DNA of 64,000 nt, from NCBI GenBank assembly GCA_948470475.1, contig OX419346.1, forward strand, positions 19,467,917-19,531,916, read 5' to 3'. The stretch's first letter is position 1. Every line of letters starts with the position of its first letter. The translations under genes were made by a program, and so were the position numbers. The DNA comes from Galaxea fascicularis (Eukaryota > Cnidaria > Anthozoa > Scleractinia > Euphylliidae). A model generated the notes under the pieces. The model saw nothing but the letters and a program-made list of their open reading frames with translations, did no database searches and had not been told where the DNA came from. This document shows, one piece after another, positions 49,607 to 61,525 of the stretch.

Positions 49607-52600
49607 TCAACATTTAGTAGTTGCGTTGGAGAAATCTAGATGAATTTCGTCCAGAGTACAGTACGTTTCGGCGTCTGTGGCTAGGTCCTCATGAGGCTCT
49701 GATGCCCCCGTTGTCTCTTCAGCAGTTTCCTCTATAAGGAAGTATAATGGCTCCCTGTTACTGGGGTCAGCATTGCAACAATTTTCACGATCACTGTCGC
49801 CTTTGTGGAGGCCAGAAGTGAGAACAATTTTAGGGTCACCACTTGGACCATTATTTACAGCCTCTTCCGAGCACGTTGCAGGAAGGTCTTCGACAAGGTT
49901 GTACACGCGTTGTTCAAGGTTAATCGGACCATATTTGTGTAACCTTGATATGTTATCTGCGTGCAATGTCTGAGGGTCGTTATCAGCATTCGTTTCCAGG
50001 CCCTCATTGTTATTTAAACCACAAAAATCAAGGTGCTCGTACACGTGACCTGTGGTAGGATCAACATCTATAGAGTTGCAAACTGCGTGAAATGACAACT
50101 TCCTGCTTCCACTGGGAACTTGATAAGTCGATGCATAAATGGCTAAAAGCAGAACCAAAATAGTAAGATAGAAATTCAACTTTCCTCTCTTCTTTTTTGT
50201 TTCACTATGTTTTCGATTAAGATTAAAAGACAAGGAACCAGCTTTGCACGATTAATAAACACAATTTTCAAAACGTTAAACTATCTAGATTATGGACCCC
50301 GTCCCAATTAAGGTACCAACAAAAATAAATTTAAATTAAAATTAAAAAAAAATAAAATTAAGTAATATACACTAAACGGAAGCTTCCTGAATATTGATGT
50401 CGAGGAAAGGTCGATCACGTGATAACCCGTTTGTTGTTGTACCAGTGTAGCTGTTACAATGTTCGGTGCTAGGCGAGTATATAAAAAAACTTTTCAGGCG
50501 TTGCTTCCTTCCTTTCTTCACTCTCACATCAAATAGATCCTTAGTCTTATTTCAAACCACTTTTCGACGTAATAGACCATTTGACAGTTGTGGCTGAGTT
50601 ACCTGGCCTATGAATGGAAGCGAGGCTGAGGGTGACCTTGTTTTGATAGAAACCTTTCGGCTTTTCTTATGTAAATGCAGACTTGTTAGCATCACGACAA
50701 CATTATTTACATGATAAAAACAGTGAGGTCTCAATCAATACAAGGTCACCAGCAACCTCGCTGCCATTCATAGGCCAGGTCACTGAGCGAACAACTGTAA
50801 AATGGCCTATTATCTCAACGATATTCATAATGGATTTTTTCGTCACATTTGGACTTAATTAAAAGCGTATTCGTCACGATCAAAATATAGAATATCCGTG
50901 CCTTCAGTAGTATGAATATCATTCATTCAGAAGATTTTTTCTTTACCTTTGCCTTTACTTCAACTACTTAAAAGATTAAATTTTGAAGACGTATGTGTAA
51001 CAACAGACAAAAGCACGTGCTTAACACCACAGATCCTTACCGGGTTGTCTGAGACTAAGAGTAAAGTATCCACTGCGTTCGTCTGATTGGAAAGCTAAGT
51101 TTGACATTGTAGTGACCGATACAGCTTCCTAACAGTTACAAACAGATATCGAGTGGTTAATGGTAGCTGGTTGCCATTAAACCAAAACCAAGGCTATTAC
51201 TCGGCCCAATCACAGCAAATACAGACAATACAATAAACCAATCAGACCTTGAAGTAGTTGGATTGAGCCGACTCCAAGTGTCGGAAAATGCTCTCAAGAC
51301 GTTTGCTTAAGGTTTTGCAAAACGAAAGCGAACGACAGTTGCCTTCTACACTCAAGTGGGAATCACTCCAAAGTCGATCAATGTTTTTCAAAAACATGGT
51401 TTGCTGCTATAATACCATCGGCAGACAGCTTGCATGCCATGAATTTCGTTACTTGGTGAATTGTCATCGAAGAGTGATATGGATATTCCGGATCCATTTT
51501 TTTTTCTTATGATTATATTAATGATAATTATATTTGGGTGCCAACTGCGTGACGTTTTCAAAATTTAATTGGATTCTATTTCATTTGATCATCAAATAAT
51601 CCAATACCTGTGTTTCTTCACCTCTGGTTCTTAGTTGAATGTGTTTTCTGGCCAAAAAATAAGAATAAAAATTAAATGAACAGCGAGTAACCTATTTAAT
51701 AATTATGTCTTGTCACTGATCATTTGATTGACATGAATTTAAACGGGCGGTAACTCCTGATACCGAGTTAAATTTGCCTGGCTTATTAATCTTAGGAAGG
51801 GTTACGGGAATTTGAAAAGAAAGCTATCTTCCGCGTATGCACTTGCTCCTAAAACAAAAGAAGGGTAATAAGAATAACCTAAAGGCCACTCATTGGGCAC
51901 TATCACCACGGTAGCGGTATTACCTCTTAAACTGAAAGAATAGTAAACTTGTCCAAAAAGAGTTCGCATGATACAGTGCGTTTGACAACCAGTTTCATTT
52001 TGTCACACAATCTGACCTTGAACGGCTGCACCGAGTGACGAGCAGGCTGATCAAAATCACAATAAGCAGAAAGGAAATCGTTACAGCTGTGATAAAACCC
52101 AGCGAATTGAAATTGGCGTGATCACCACTATGTTCCTTGTCGTTTGTGTCTGGCCGGCTGCTGGGAACCTGAAAATGAAGCAAAACGTGATTACAATCCA
52201 AAAGAAAGAAATGAGAAAGTCTTTAAAACTTGTTTAGTCTCTCTGGGTAAGGGGGACGGGGGTGCAAATTTTGCAACACAGTTGCCCTTTCATATCTTTA
52301 AATCATAGTAAAAGAGCAGCTTTTGCGAATAAGCGGATTGCAGTTATAGAAATGGCTTTTCGGTCCCGAAAAGGTTTTGGGGCTTTCGGGAAACGGGCTC
52401 CTGGTAGTCCTGTTTAGTGCTTAAATTGTTTTAACACAACACATTGACGAAGAAAACTGAAACGGATAAAATGCCATCGTTTTCGCTATTTATTGTTTTA
52501 TTTTTTATTTTTTTCACATCGATCATAATTCATCTGGGTCAGGATTCTTATAGTTTCTGGTATCTAAAACCTACAGTTATGGTTTGCTGTATTACTGCTT

Positions 52601-55537
52601 ACAAGTGAGGAGTTTCTCTTGTTTACAGCTGGTGCGACTGATGGTTTATGTATTTGATATGTGGTCGGTATTGGTCTTCTTGGAGCCCTCTCTGACGATG
52701 GCTTTTTTTCTTGTCCTAAACTTGTTGGTTTGGAATACAAAGGAGTCGTTTTCAACGCTGGTTTTGTAACGGAACCTGTAAAACAACAAACAAGTAACAA
52801 ATGTAAAGAATACTTGAGATCTGGACGTCCCGTGTTCAAGTTTCGCTTTGACCACTTGCTGTTGTTTTTCGGGGTAGTCCCAGGAGCCCATGCGCTCCTG
52901 GTAGTCCCTGGTTCAACTCCTCGGCTTGTAAGTAGCCAACTGGACAGGTCTGCCTTCCGCCACTGGTTGGTTATTGTTTCATTGTCCCTGGGAAGCCCCT
53001 CAAGGGGAGTGGTCAATTAAGTATTGATTGGTTGATTGATTGATTGATTGATTGATTGATAAATGAACTCCACTACAATTCACACCCTTATAATAATAAC
53101 AAATGAATACTCTTACAGTTGATGGTGCCTTCAAATTTGAACAGAAGACACAGAGGTTGGCGCACAGTAGCTGCTCCGTTGTTGCATGAAATGCCCAAAT
53201 TGATAATCGTCCCTTGTAACAATTGCAAGTGTGTATCAGTCCTTCCAACCTGTTAAACATCCATCAAACCTCTGAATATAGGGTGCAAACCACGCATGCT
53301 CACCAGACGTAACTTAATGTGCAAATTAATCAAGCTACAATTCTTGCCACGATCATTTGTAACACGTGGTCACCAGTTCAGTTCATTCCAGAATCTATCA
53401 TGTTCACTACTACGAGTGATTGTGCGGCGATACTGTGTACTGTACATGGCGGCGTATTGAACGTCGGCTTCTTATCATCACGATTCAAACCTTGATCGAC
53501 CTTTAATCGGTATTTCTCCAAATAAAACCTCTCTTGTGATCTAATTCCTTTCTTTTCATGCCTTCATTTATTTACTCATTTTGTTATGACGTTTGTGTAT
53601 TTGCTAGATTAATATATAATGCCAAAGTAAAGCAATGTGAACCAAGCAACATCTTACCTGTAAGGTGAAATAACTGTTTCCTTTGTCTAGTGTAAACAGG
53701 CTCTGAATTGCATTGAGATGTAAATCGGAAGAAAGGCGCGAAAAATCACATCCAAAGTACCAAGAGTTGTTTCGGTCTACCTCACAGCTCACCCAACTGT
53801 TATCTAGAGAAACCACTCTTTCGTCTCCACTGTCCAAAATTCTTAAGCTGGAATTTGAGTTCTCGTTGGCAAAAAAGGTTGTCGTTTCCTGTGAACAACC
53901 TGGAGGCAAATAAATCCACACAATGACATCCCTTTCAATGGAAAGTGAATCTATATTTTTAAAGAATCAGTACTCAAGTAAAAAAGGCGCACTGATATCG
54001 GCGACAACCGGCAAGGGTGTAATATTTATGTCAATACTTTAGAGAGTCAATCTTTTTTCAAAGTTCTGGTCTCTTTCACCAAGTTAGTGTATCATGTTTG
54101 TTTCTTTGTCTTACACTGAAATACTTTTGAGTTTTCCTTACAAACGCGAGCTTTTTTGAAGAGAGCAATGGATCTTCTACGGTCAGTTCTTTGGATATTC
54201 GCCTCCAGTGCTAATATTTGTCTTAAGAGCGTCAACTTCCGGTCAAAACTATTAGCCTGCTATGCCTTGACCACGAGCCACTATTTCTTTGATAATAATA
54301 CAACTTGTAAAAGCGTGGAAAACGATCGGAAGGAAAACTGTCTTAGGTTAATTTTGAGTGGAGGGTTTCGCAAGGGGCCGTATGTGTCAATCAAACGTCA
54401 AAGAAATGTGTGGAGTAAGGAAACCTTTCATGGCGATATTTCAAAAAGAGCGAGTACCTCAAGTGATGGACACGCTCAAATGATAAGTCACGGCGTTTTG
54501 CAGACAGTTTGGCGACCGCACAGAACACGTCACTCAATTTAAGACAGCTTTACACAAGCGTTTTGGAAACAACCACCTAAAATTATCACATTGCAAGCTT
54601 CTGTAATGTTGCGGCAGTATTAGGGTAAATAAAGGCTCTCTTTGCTTGGAAAAAAAAATAATACCCTCAATTCTAGCACTCGAGTTTTCAGTATAATACA
54701 AAGGGCAAAGTAGAAAGATCACTAACTTATTTCTTAAGTGGTAGATTTGTTTGACATGCCACCAAGGTTGCCAAGGTTTTTTGTTTCTGATCCTACGCAA
54801 TGCTACTTTCAAAGGATACACAATTTCAATTGAGTCACAAATTAATATTTATTTCTGGCCATAGCTACAGCAATGGGGGGATGTAAAATGGTTGTATTGA
54901 AGCCTTTGCTCTTCAGGTCAGCTATATTTCACAGTTTTTGGGGCGATGAAAGTAGAAAAACTAAATTTATAACTCCACTACCAGGCAAAAGTTAACCTGC
55001 ATGTTTTCCGAAAAGGGACGCACTATTTTGTAACGATATTTTTCCTGCGCATTTTTCCATCATATATAGTGAGCACAAAGATATATTTGCTCTCAAAAGC
55101 TGTTTGGACGGAATTTGCTTTCTGTTTGCTTTGTATGCCGTGTGTTATAGATACTATTTACTAAGTTCTAAGCAGGTACCTTTTACGCCAGGCTTGTCAT
55201 ATCGACCAAACTGAAGCTTTGCTCTCCCCTGGCTATTCCCAAGATCTGAACACCGCGGCCATTTACCCTCAGTTAAAGCAAAAGTAGTCTTCGATGTAGG
55301 ACACTCGCAATTACAACTGTTGAAATCCAGTGTCGTCCCTTTGAAATAAGTGCAGTTGTACTCCGAGGTTTGGTTGCAAATTGAAGAAGAAACTGTAAAG
55401 TGGTCAACGCCATTTTCCCAACCATCATCTCCTGGTGGCGTTGTTCTTGAAATCATAAAAAACGCTGTTTCCGCAGAGTTTAAGCCAAAGAGGAATAGTA
55501 ACAATTTCCAGAATACATTCAGTGCTTTGGTCTTCAT
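49607..55537 (-). CDS. Receptor-array gene e: type I membrane receptor with tyrosine-motif tail (about 551 aa model)
   Basis: Exons 55180-55537, 53658-53899, 53117-53249, 52603-52775 and 52017-52168 are firm (GT-AG, phases 1, 0, 1, 0, 2). Signal peptide (MKTKALNVFWKLLLFLFG), six-cysteine domain with CNCEC, D2 to residue 200 with three cysteines, D3 to 244 ending in Cys, a Pro/Ser stalk, membrane helix at about 325-346. The tail exons 51041-51094 (SGYFTLSLRQP, ITIM pattern) and 49607-50142 are clear by likeness to gene d (IYASTYQVPSG against MYAVRYNVPNK) and both enter in phase 1. The link from the phase-2 membrane exon needs one small exon. An 8-base microexon near 51930, after TATTCTTTCAG, would fit exactly but is speculative. 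Without splicing at 52017 the frame ends RSDCVTK, a tail with no tyrosine. The long tail also has YEHL, YNLV, YFLI and YCTL. Confidence 0.72.
50571..50811. mobile_element. MITE-like fold-back element
   Basis: The left AATAGACCATTTGACAGTTG and CTGGCCTATGAATGG match the reverse complement of the right end (CCATTCATAGGCCAGGTCAC and CAACTGTAAAATGGCCTATT). It sits in the intron before the last exon of gene e. The AATAGRCCATTT end resembles that of the element at 35377-35548. Confidence 0.75.
52256..52410 (-). repeat. Dispersed repeat, copy 2
   Basis: Reverse-complement relative of 6821-7000, in the intron between the stalk and membrane exons of gene e. Confidence 0.6.
52806..53061 (-). repeat. 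SINE-like dispersed repeat, copy 2, with (GATT)n tail
   Basis: Minus-strand relative of 38185-38430. A (TTGA)n run at 53027-53061 flanks its head. It lies in the intron between D3 and the stalk of gene e, and its open frame is not coding. Confidence 0.65.
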
Positions 55538-56948
55538 TAAAAAAGATTTGAACAGAGCAGAGTTCCCTCACGAACGTTTCGAACAAGGAATCAATGTTCT
55601 AAAGACAAGATATTTTAAGCTAAAACCCCACTGTTATGAAGACAATACTGGCTATATCTGTATCTCGAATATTGCACACTCATGCATAGCACTCACACAC
55701 TGGGTTTTAACTTGTCATCTACTCCATTCTGGGTTTGCGTTTGTTGACGAGGAACTGAAAAGTTGTATTGCGTCGAAAACCTAATCGCATAGTCACCAAC
55801 CGATTACATTTTACGTAGCACTCATAAATTGACTTAAGTTTCATTGTTTGGTAATTACCAGTCTTACTTTATTGGTAATTGTTTTTAAACAACTTGTTTT
55901 CTTTCCTGCTACGTTAAGGCCGAGACTAGCCAAAATTTAAAGAACATGCTAGGAACATATACCCAGGTTCAGAGTTGGAGAAGAACGTCTTTATTTTGCT
56001 CAATTGTTTTTGTCGCGTTGTGAACCTCTTGTGTTCAGTGCGTTTTGTAGAGACAAATTTACCAAGAGTTGGCTGACCCGATAACAGAACAAGCTGCGCT
56101 TGGACATGACAAGCAACTTGATTACCACATCACAGCAAAGTGACACGATTAATACACTTTTATAGGTTTCCTGGTCAGATCCACATTGATTTATTGAAAT
56201 ACCGGTACCATGTAACTTAAGAAAATCATAACAACGTTTTCAGGCTCAAATCACACACAAAATAAGAACGATCAGCCTCAGCTCCAAAATTAGACGTTCT
56301 TATGTATAAAAAAAAAGGTGTATCGTAATGGAATTTGATAAAAAAATTGATTCAAAATGGTTTAAGAATGCAATAAATGGTTAAATTTATACCTCGGGTA
56401 ACCCTTTCAGACTCTCGCCTTTTGGCCCCAACTCATTCCCCGAAAAAGGAAAACAATCATTATACCAATCTATAAAAGCAGAAACGAGGCAAAGGGGTAA
56501 AACACTTTTCTCTCTCGAGACGAATGTGCTAAAACATTGAAAGAATACACAATTACCCTTGTCTATTATCTGAATTAATATTCGACTAGAATAGAAAACA
56601 TTGGTATAAAAAAGATTTTATCAGTCCTTGGACCAATACGTAAAAACACATCCACCTAAATCGCTGTTAGTTTTAAGTCCTATTGAAGAAAAAGTTAACT
56701 TGTTTGGCTTTTTTTAATCAGTAACTAAAGCAACAAGGTGGAAAATTGTTCGCATTTGTTTAACTTTGTTTAACTTGTTTGAAATCAATGCCGGCAAAAC
56801 GTAAACGAGAAAAGACGATACATTAAGTAGGGGGTATTACTAAAAACAGCACGCGCACCTCACACTTTACTGTATGCCATCGCTTGAGGAAAAAAACTTT
56901 GGTAGTGATATCTCACTGTTTTTCTTTTTTCTATATTAGGTTTATTCG

Positions 56949-57735
56949 TTGTGTCCTTACATACACAATGCAATGAAAGCAATATTTGATTTCAATATTT
57001 ACCATGAATGCTTGATTACTCTTGCTTCTCTCGACAAAACATTTGCAAGACATATTTGACGTTTAGGACTTTCAGTCTGGAAAGTAATCATAACTAATAA
57101 ATGATAAAAGTCCAGAGAAGCCGTGGAAGGGAGCCACACTGTGGAATAATTCATCCTAAAGCCAAGATGTCAACCATGGATACATTACAACTCGTAACAA
57201 CTGACCTACTTTAACAAAAACAGCAATACCCAATATCCAAAAACCCAGAGATGTTCACTATTTTAAATGTCTTTGGCTGGTAGCGTCACAACGTTTTAAG
57301 CAATATAATCTGGCAGACATTTTGCCTCTCACGAGATGAACTTGAAGGCGTTTACAACGATTAAAAATAAAAGACGAGCAGGATGTGCTCCTGCGACGAG
57401 TCAAGAATAGAGAAAGTTTATGAAACCTGACCTTAACACATCTTTGTGAAGGGAAATGCAAACTGAATGATATACATGCAACTTAAAACATTGTCAAATG
57501 AAAAATGATCGTCGCAGTTGTGATCGCAATAATTATTTTAGCAATATTGCGTAAAGAAGCCTGAAAAAAAATTATTGACTTCAACGAGGCTATGATTACT
57601 TTCCAGACTGAGAGTCCTAAAGGTCAAATATTTTTTGCAAATGTTTTGTCGAGAGATGCAAGAGTAATCAAGCATTCATGGTAAATATTTAAATCAAATA
57701 TTGCTTTCATTGCATGGTGTATGTAAGAACACAAC
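56949..57735. mobile_element. Inverted-repeat element with arms of about 140 bp
   Basis: The left arm 56949-57092 (including TTACCATGAATGCTTGATTA and TCTCGACAAAACATTTGCAA) is the reverse complement of 57595-57735. About 500 bases separate the arms; no transposase seen. Confidence 0.8.
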
Positions 57736-57827
57736 GGAGCCCCGTTGAAGTCCTGAATTTTTTTCAGGCTTCTTTAGGCAATTGCAAAAATTGCGATCAC
57801 AACTGCGACGATCATTCTTCATTTGAT
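57495..57827. repeat. Second inverted repeat interlocked with the first
   Basis: Arms 57495-57587 (TGATCGTCGCAGTTGTGATC and GACTTCAACGAGGCT) and 57738-57827 are reverse complements. The right arm of the element at 56949-57735 lies between them, so one element inserted into the other or a rearrangement joined them. Confidence 0.75.
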
Positions 57828-60518
57828 TTCATATCCGCAGTTCACATGTGATTTCTTTCATATGCATCTTCCATTTAAAACATTGTATTTCAAACGTTTG
57901 GCTATAAGATTCAGGAAATAGAGTACTCAGGATAAACCGCCGCAATACTTTAAATGGCTTATAAGGGTGAAAAAAGAGCATTTGCTCAGTGTTTCCTCAG
58001 TCCAACAACATTTGATTGAACTCCATGCATGCAAATTTTGTTGAGTTACTTGAATGGCTAAAACAGAAAGCTGTGTCCGAAAAGTTGGAATTTGTCCACT
58101 GACGAATCAAAACGGAAGCTTAACTAATTAACAAGGACAAATAACAGCCCGTCAAGTTAAAGATACCAATATGGCGTTGAGAGTTATTGCAGACTAAGAA
58201 ACGGCACCTTTTGGACGCAATTTCTCCTTGATAGGACAAATAAACAGTCGAAAGACACCTAAATATCAGGGGCTCCCAGCGAGAAACTTCGATGAAATAT
58301 CTGTTCGGGAGAGTCTACCTGTTCTAAGACTTTCGGATAATGCACTGCCAAAAAGCTACTGATTTCTTAACTAAAACATCACCTAAAATATTCGCAACCA
58401 GGGAAATCCAGGGGAAAATAGTCCCTTAGATTTTCGGAAGGGATATTTTTACAATTTTGACTCTTGAAAAGGTCGCCTAGCATTTTCGGGCAAGCAAATA
58501 GTTCACAGAGAAGTTCTTCGAAGGTGACATTCAGCTAGCAATTTCTGAAAAGAAGATTTCATTCCCTAAAATTTTCGGGCACTTCAATTTTCAGCTAAGA
58601 AATCCGAACAGATCAAATTTTTCTAGCTGATTAAAACAACTCTTTACACAGTCTTTAAACATTACAAGGAGCCCAGAAATATGCCTCAAAGGGTTTTTTG
58701 CTTAATTTGCTCGTTGGGTGCCCATGAAATATGCTTTGAGCCCGTGGAGGGTGTTTCAAGTCACTCCTTAACGATTGTGAAAATGCCCTTTGCGCATGGC
58801 ATCTTGTGATATAACCCGTGATTGCAAGTTACTAGAAAGCCCTGTAAATGAAGGCTTATTATTTTATTAAGACTCGGGCCGTAAACCTAATTGCGAAATA
58901 CGATTTGCGTGAAACGTAGCGGAAGTGATGGCATCATCAAATCACAAATGTAAGCAAGATGTTGGCCAAACTACAACTTCTACTGTATGTATTGCGGCAG
59001 CCATAAAATGGACTGAAACTTGCGACTCCGTCTAACCAGCGTTTTAGTGACAAATTCTTTCAATTTAGAGAGAGGAGGGAGTCAGTCACTGTATTTCGTA
59101 CCTCATTTTCGCTTCCATCTTCTGTGAACGCTTTTCTGGTAGTCTGTTTGGTTGTTTATTTGTATCTTTTCTCTTCTCTGGAGTTTGCCTCAGTTCCGGT
59201 CGCCGCCAACACAAAACTTAAATGGTTCGTGTATGAAAAACACCACCCTTTCAATGTAACTTTGAGTTCGTGCTTACGCCAAATAATGGAAAAGAGACAA
59301 ATTCAAGTGAAGTGACATCATTCCATATCATTAGATGCAAATTCAAGCGCTTTCAAAAAAACCGCATTCTGCTTATTATAGGACTTGGTTATACTTGAGC
59401 TCAACTAACCTTAGCTTTATGCACTCCTTAGAAGCTCGAAGACGCATAAGGCCGCGCTTAATATATAGATACTTAAATGTCAGTATTCCGCCGTTAAGGA
59501 AACATTTTTTTGGCTACGGTGAAAACAACACACATCTTGACGGTTACGTGCGTAAGTTTAGATGAGCATTTTAGTTAGAGGAAAATTAAAAGGTAATAGA
59601 CTCTCATCTGTCCATTAATGGGCTCTTACTTGAGAAAGAAAGCCAAGACAAACAAGTTAACAGTTTCGAGTATTCAAGCCATTATGGTCACCAGGAACAA
59701 AATTGGAACCATCCATCATGACCTTTAGCAGTAAATTCCACCTGTAAAACCAACCATTTATTTAATCCCCAAATCACACGACAAAACCGCAACAGAAGTT
59801 GAAAATAGCTGATGGTGATGGGTAATAAATATTTTCTTTGTGTTAAGTTCCCATGCCTAAGTGAAATATTCTTGAGAAAACACTTCGCTCGAGTACTCTT
59901 TTGTTGGTTGATTACTCTGTAAGTTAATAATTGTCAAATATTAGTTATTAATTAGCTTTGATGACTCATCAGAGTCAGCGCTTACGTCAGTTGCCTGTTG
60001 TATGAAACTAGTGTTTTAATGTATTACAACACAGTAACAAGTGACATTATGTCCTTTTAAACGAGAAGTTAGCCCTTAAGATGAAGCAAGTAAGAGGATC
60101 TATCTTCCATGTTCAGGATGAAATGCTTATCCAGGAGCATAAAGAAACTCTCAGTGTTGGTATTCCTTGTTGTTTAACCCCGTAGTTGGTTTGCTGGTCA
60201 ATTATGTGGTAGGGGTGTTTTAAGTTCATCGTACATCCTTGCAAGTCCATAAATACCAGGACGCCTATCTAATCCCCATGTGGATACGATGCTGGTCCCT
60301 CACAAGCAGTTACGTAACTTGATAATTTCTTTTAAAACAAAATGGATGAAGAAAGAGGAATAACCGGAAAAATTAAGCCTCTGGTGCCAGGATTGATTTA
60401 GAACAAGGCACAATTGAGTGCTCTCTCTTGAACCATCATCCGTTAAGCTGATGAGCCTGATAAAGGGTCTTAATTAATGAATTAAATAGAAACATGTCCA
60501 CCTCATACCACCAACCTT

Positions 60519-60543
60519 AACCCTTTAACTCCCAAGGGGTTCT

Positions 60544-60596
<53 letters not shown>

Positions 60597-60625
60597 ATTT
60601 GGCACTATCGGGAGTGAAAGGGTTA
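60519..60625. mobile_element. 107-bp MITE, copy 1 of a direct pair
   Basis: Terminal inverted repeats AACCCTTTAACTCCC and GGGAGTGAAAGGGTT; contains AAGTGCCATTTGGCACT, itself a palindrome. Confidence 0.85.
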
Positions 60626-60658
60626 ATGGGGACATAGTTTTTTGGTGAAGATGTTGTT

Positions 60659-60683
60659 AACCCTTTAACTCCCAAGGGGTTCT

Positions 60684-60736
<53 letters not shown>

Positions 60737-60765
60737 ATTTGGCACTATCGGGAGTGAAAGGGTTA
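60659..60765. mobile_element. 107-bp MITE, copy 2 of a direct pair
   Basis: Differs from the copy 140 bases to the left by a single base that I can see (C to G at the AAAATSGTCTGG site), so the duplication is recent. Confidence 0.85.
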
Positions 60766-61459
60766 CCTTTATTTAAAATGGACAGGTGTATTTTACAAAT
60801 TGTTTCTGTCTGTTGATAGTATCAACTGGTTTTCATTTTTAAAATGCAGATTTCACCTTAATTAAGGCCTTTTTTTAAATCGAATCAACATCGAGGCTCC
60901 AATGAATAACGAGAAATCAAAAACTATGCCTGCCAAAACCAACGACTAAGACAAAAAAGACTTGAAACGCTTTTGTTGTTTTTCACTTAAATGAACGCAG
61001 AGAATACGCGTTGAAATGACTTATTCACTTCTTTGGATATGACTTGTCGTTCGCATAGATGAAACATAACCATGGTAGCTATCCTACTTTTTTATTCTAA
61101 GATATCAATGTATTTGTATTTGCCTCAATGGAAATTCCTTTATCATTCCTATTTAGCCCGAAGTGCTTCAGTTGTTTTGAACATTGATAAAGTTTTTATT
61201 ATTTCACATTTATTTAAAGCAAACGTTGTCAATCTTCGTAGGTGATACATTATAAACCCTATCGGCACAATTTTGATATTTGAAAATTATAATAGTGTGG
61301 TGTTTGACTGTTCACGTGCCATTTCCATTGCAACAAATTTGGACAGCCATGTTTTTCAAAATTCTTATTGTTTGAAAACTGTGTTTGACCCAGTTATCAG
61401 CACCGATCTATTTAATATTAGACTGTTTGTTCTATGTTAAACATTAACATTGTTCCAAC

Positions 61460-61465
61460 TTTATT
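61460..61465 (-). terminator. Candidate poly(A) signal of gene f
   Basis: AATAAA on the minus strand 61 bases after the stop codon of gene f. Confidence 0.4.
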
Positions 61466-61525
61466 TTTACGTTTTACTCAGTTTTTTTCCTAAGTTTTGC
61501 TTTCTCAATCTACACGTAAGCGGTA

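Larger units (their letters stand above)
55538..61525. other. Intergenic region between genes e and f
   Basis: Nearly 6 kb without a convincing gene on either strand. It holds interlocked fold-back elements (56949-57827), a stretch with repeated ATTTTCGGG words near 58430-58580, and a direct pair of MITE copies (60519-60765). The GTG-initiated frame near 59124 looks like a signal peptide but has no ATG and no supporting exons. Confidence 0.5.

Noticed and set aside
52776..53016. 5' extension of the gene e stalk exon in the open frame
   Set aside because: The extension is SINE-like repeat; a clear TTTTACAG acceptor at 52776-52783 and the phase-1 cysteine place the exon start at 52775.
54156..54542. 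128-codon plus-strand frame with a hydrophobic start (MDLLRSVLWIFASS)
   Set aside because: It lies in intron 1 of gene e on the other strand, lacks the C-x-C-x-C core, and has no partner exons in phase.
59124..59565. Secreted-protein frames on the plus strand
   Set aside because: The first needs a GTG start, the second has no signal or domain, and neither has donor sites joining them in phase.
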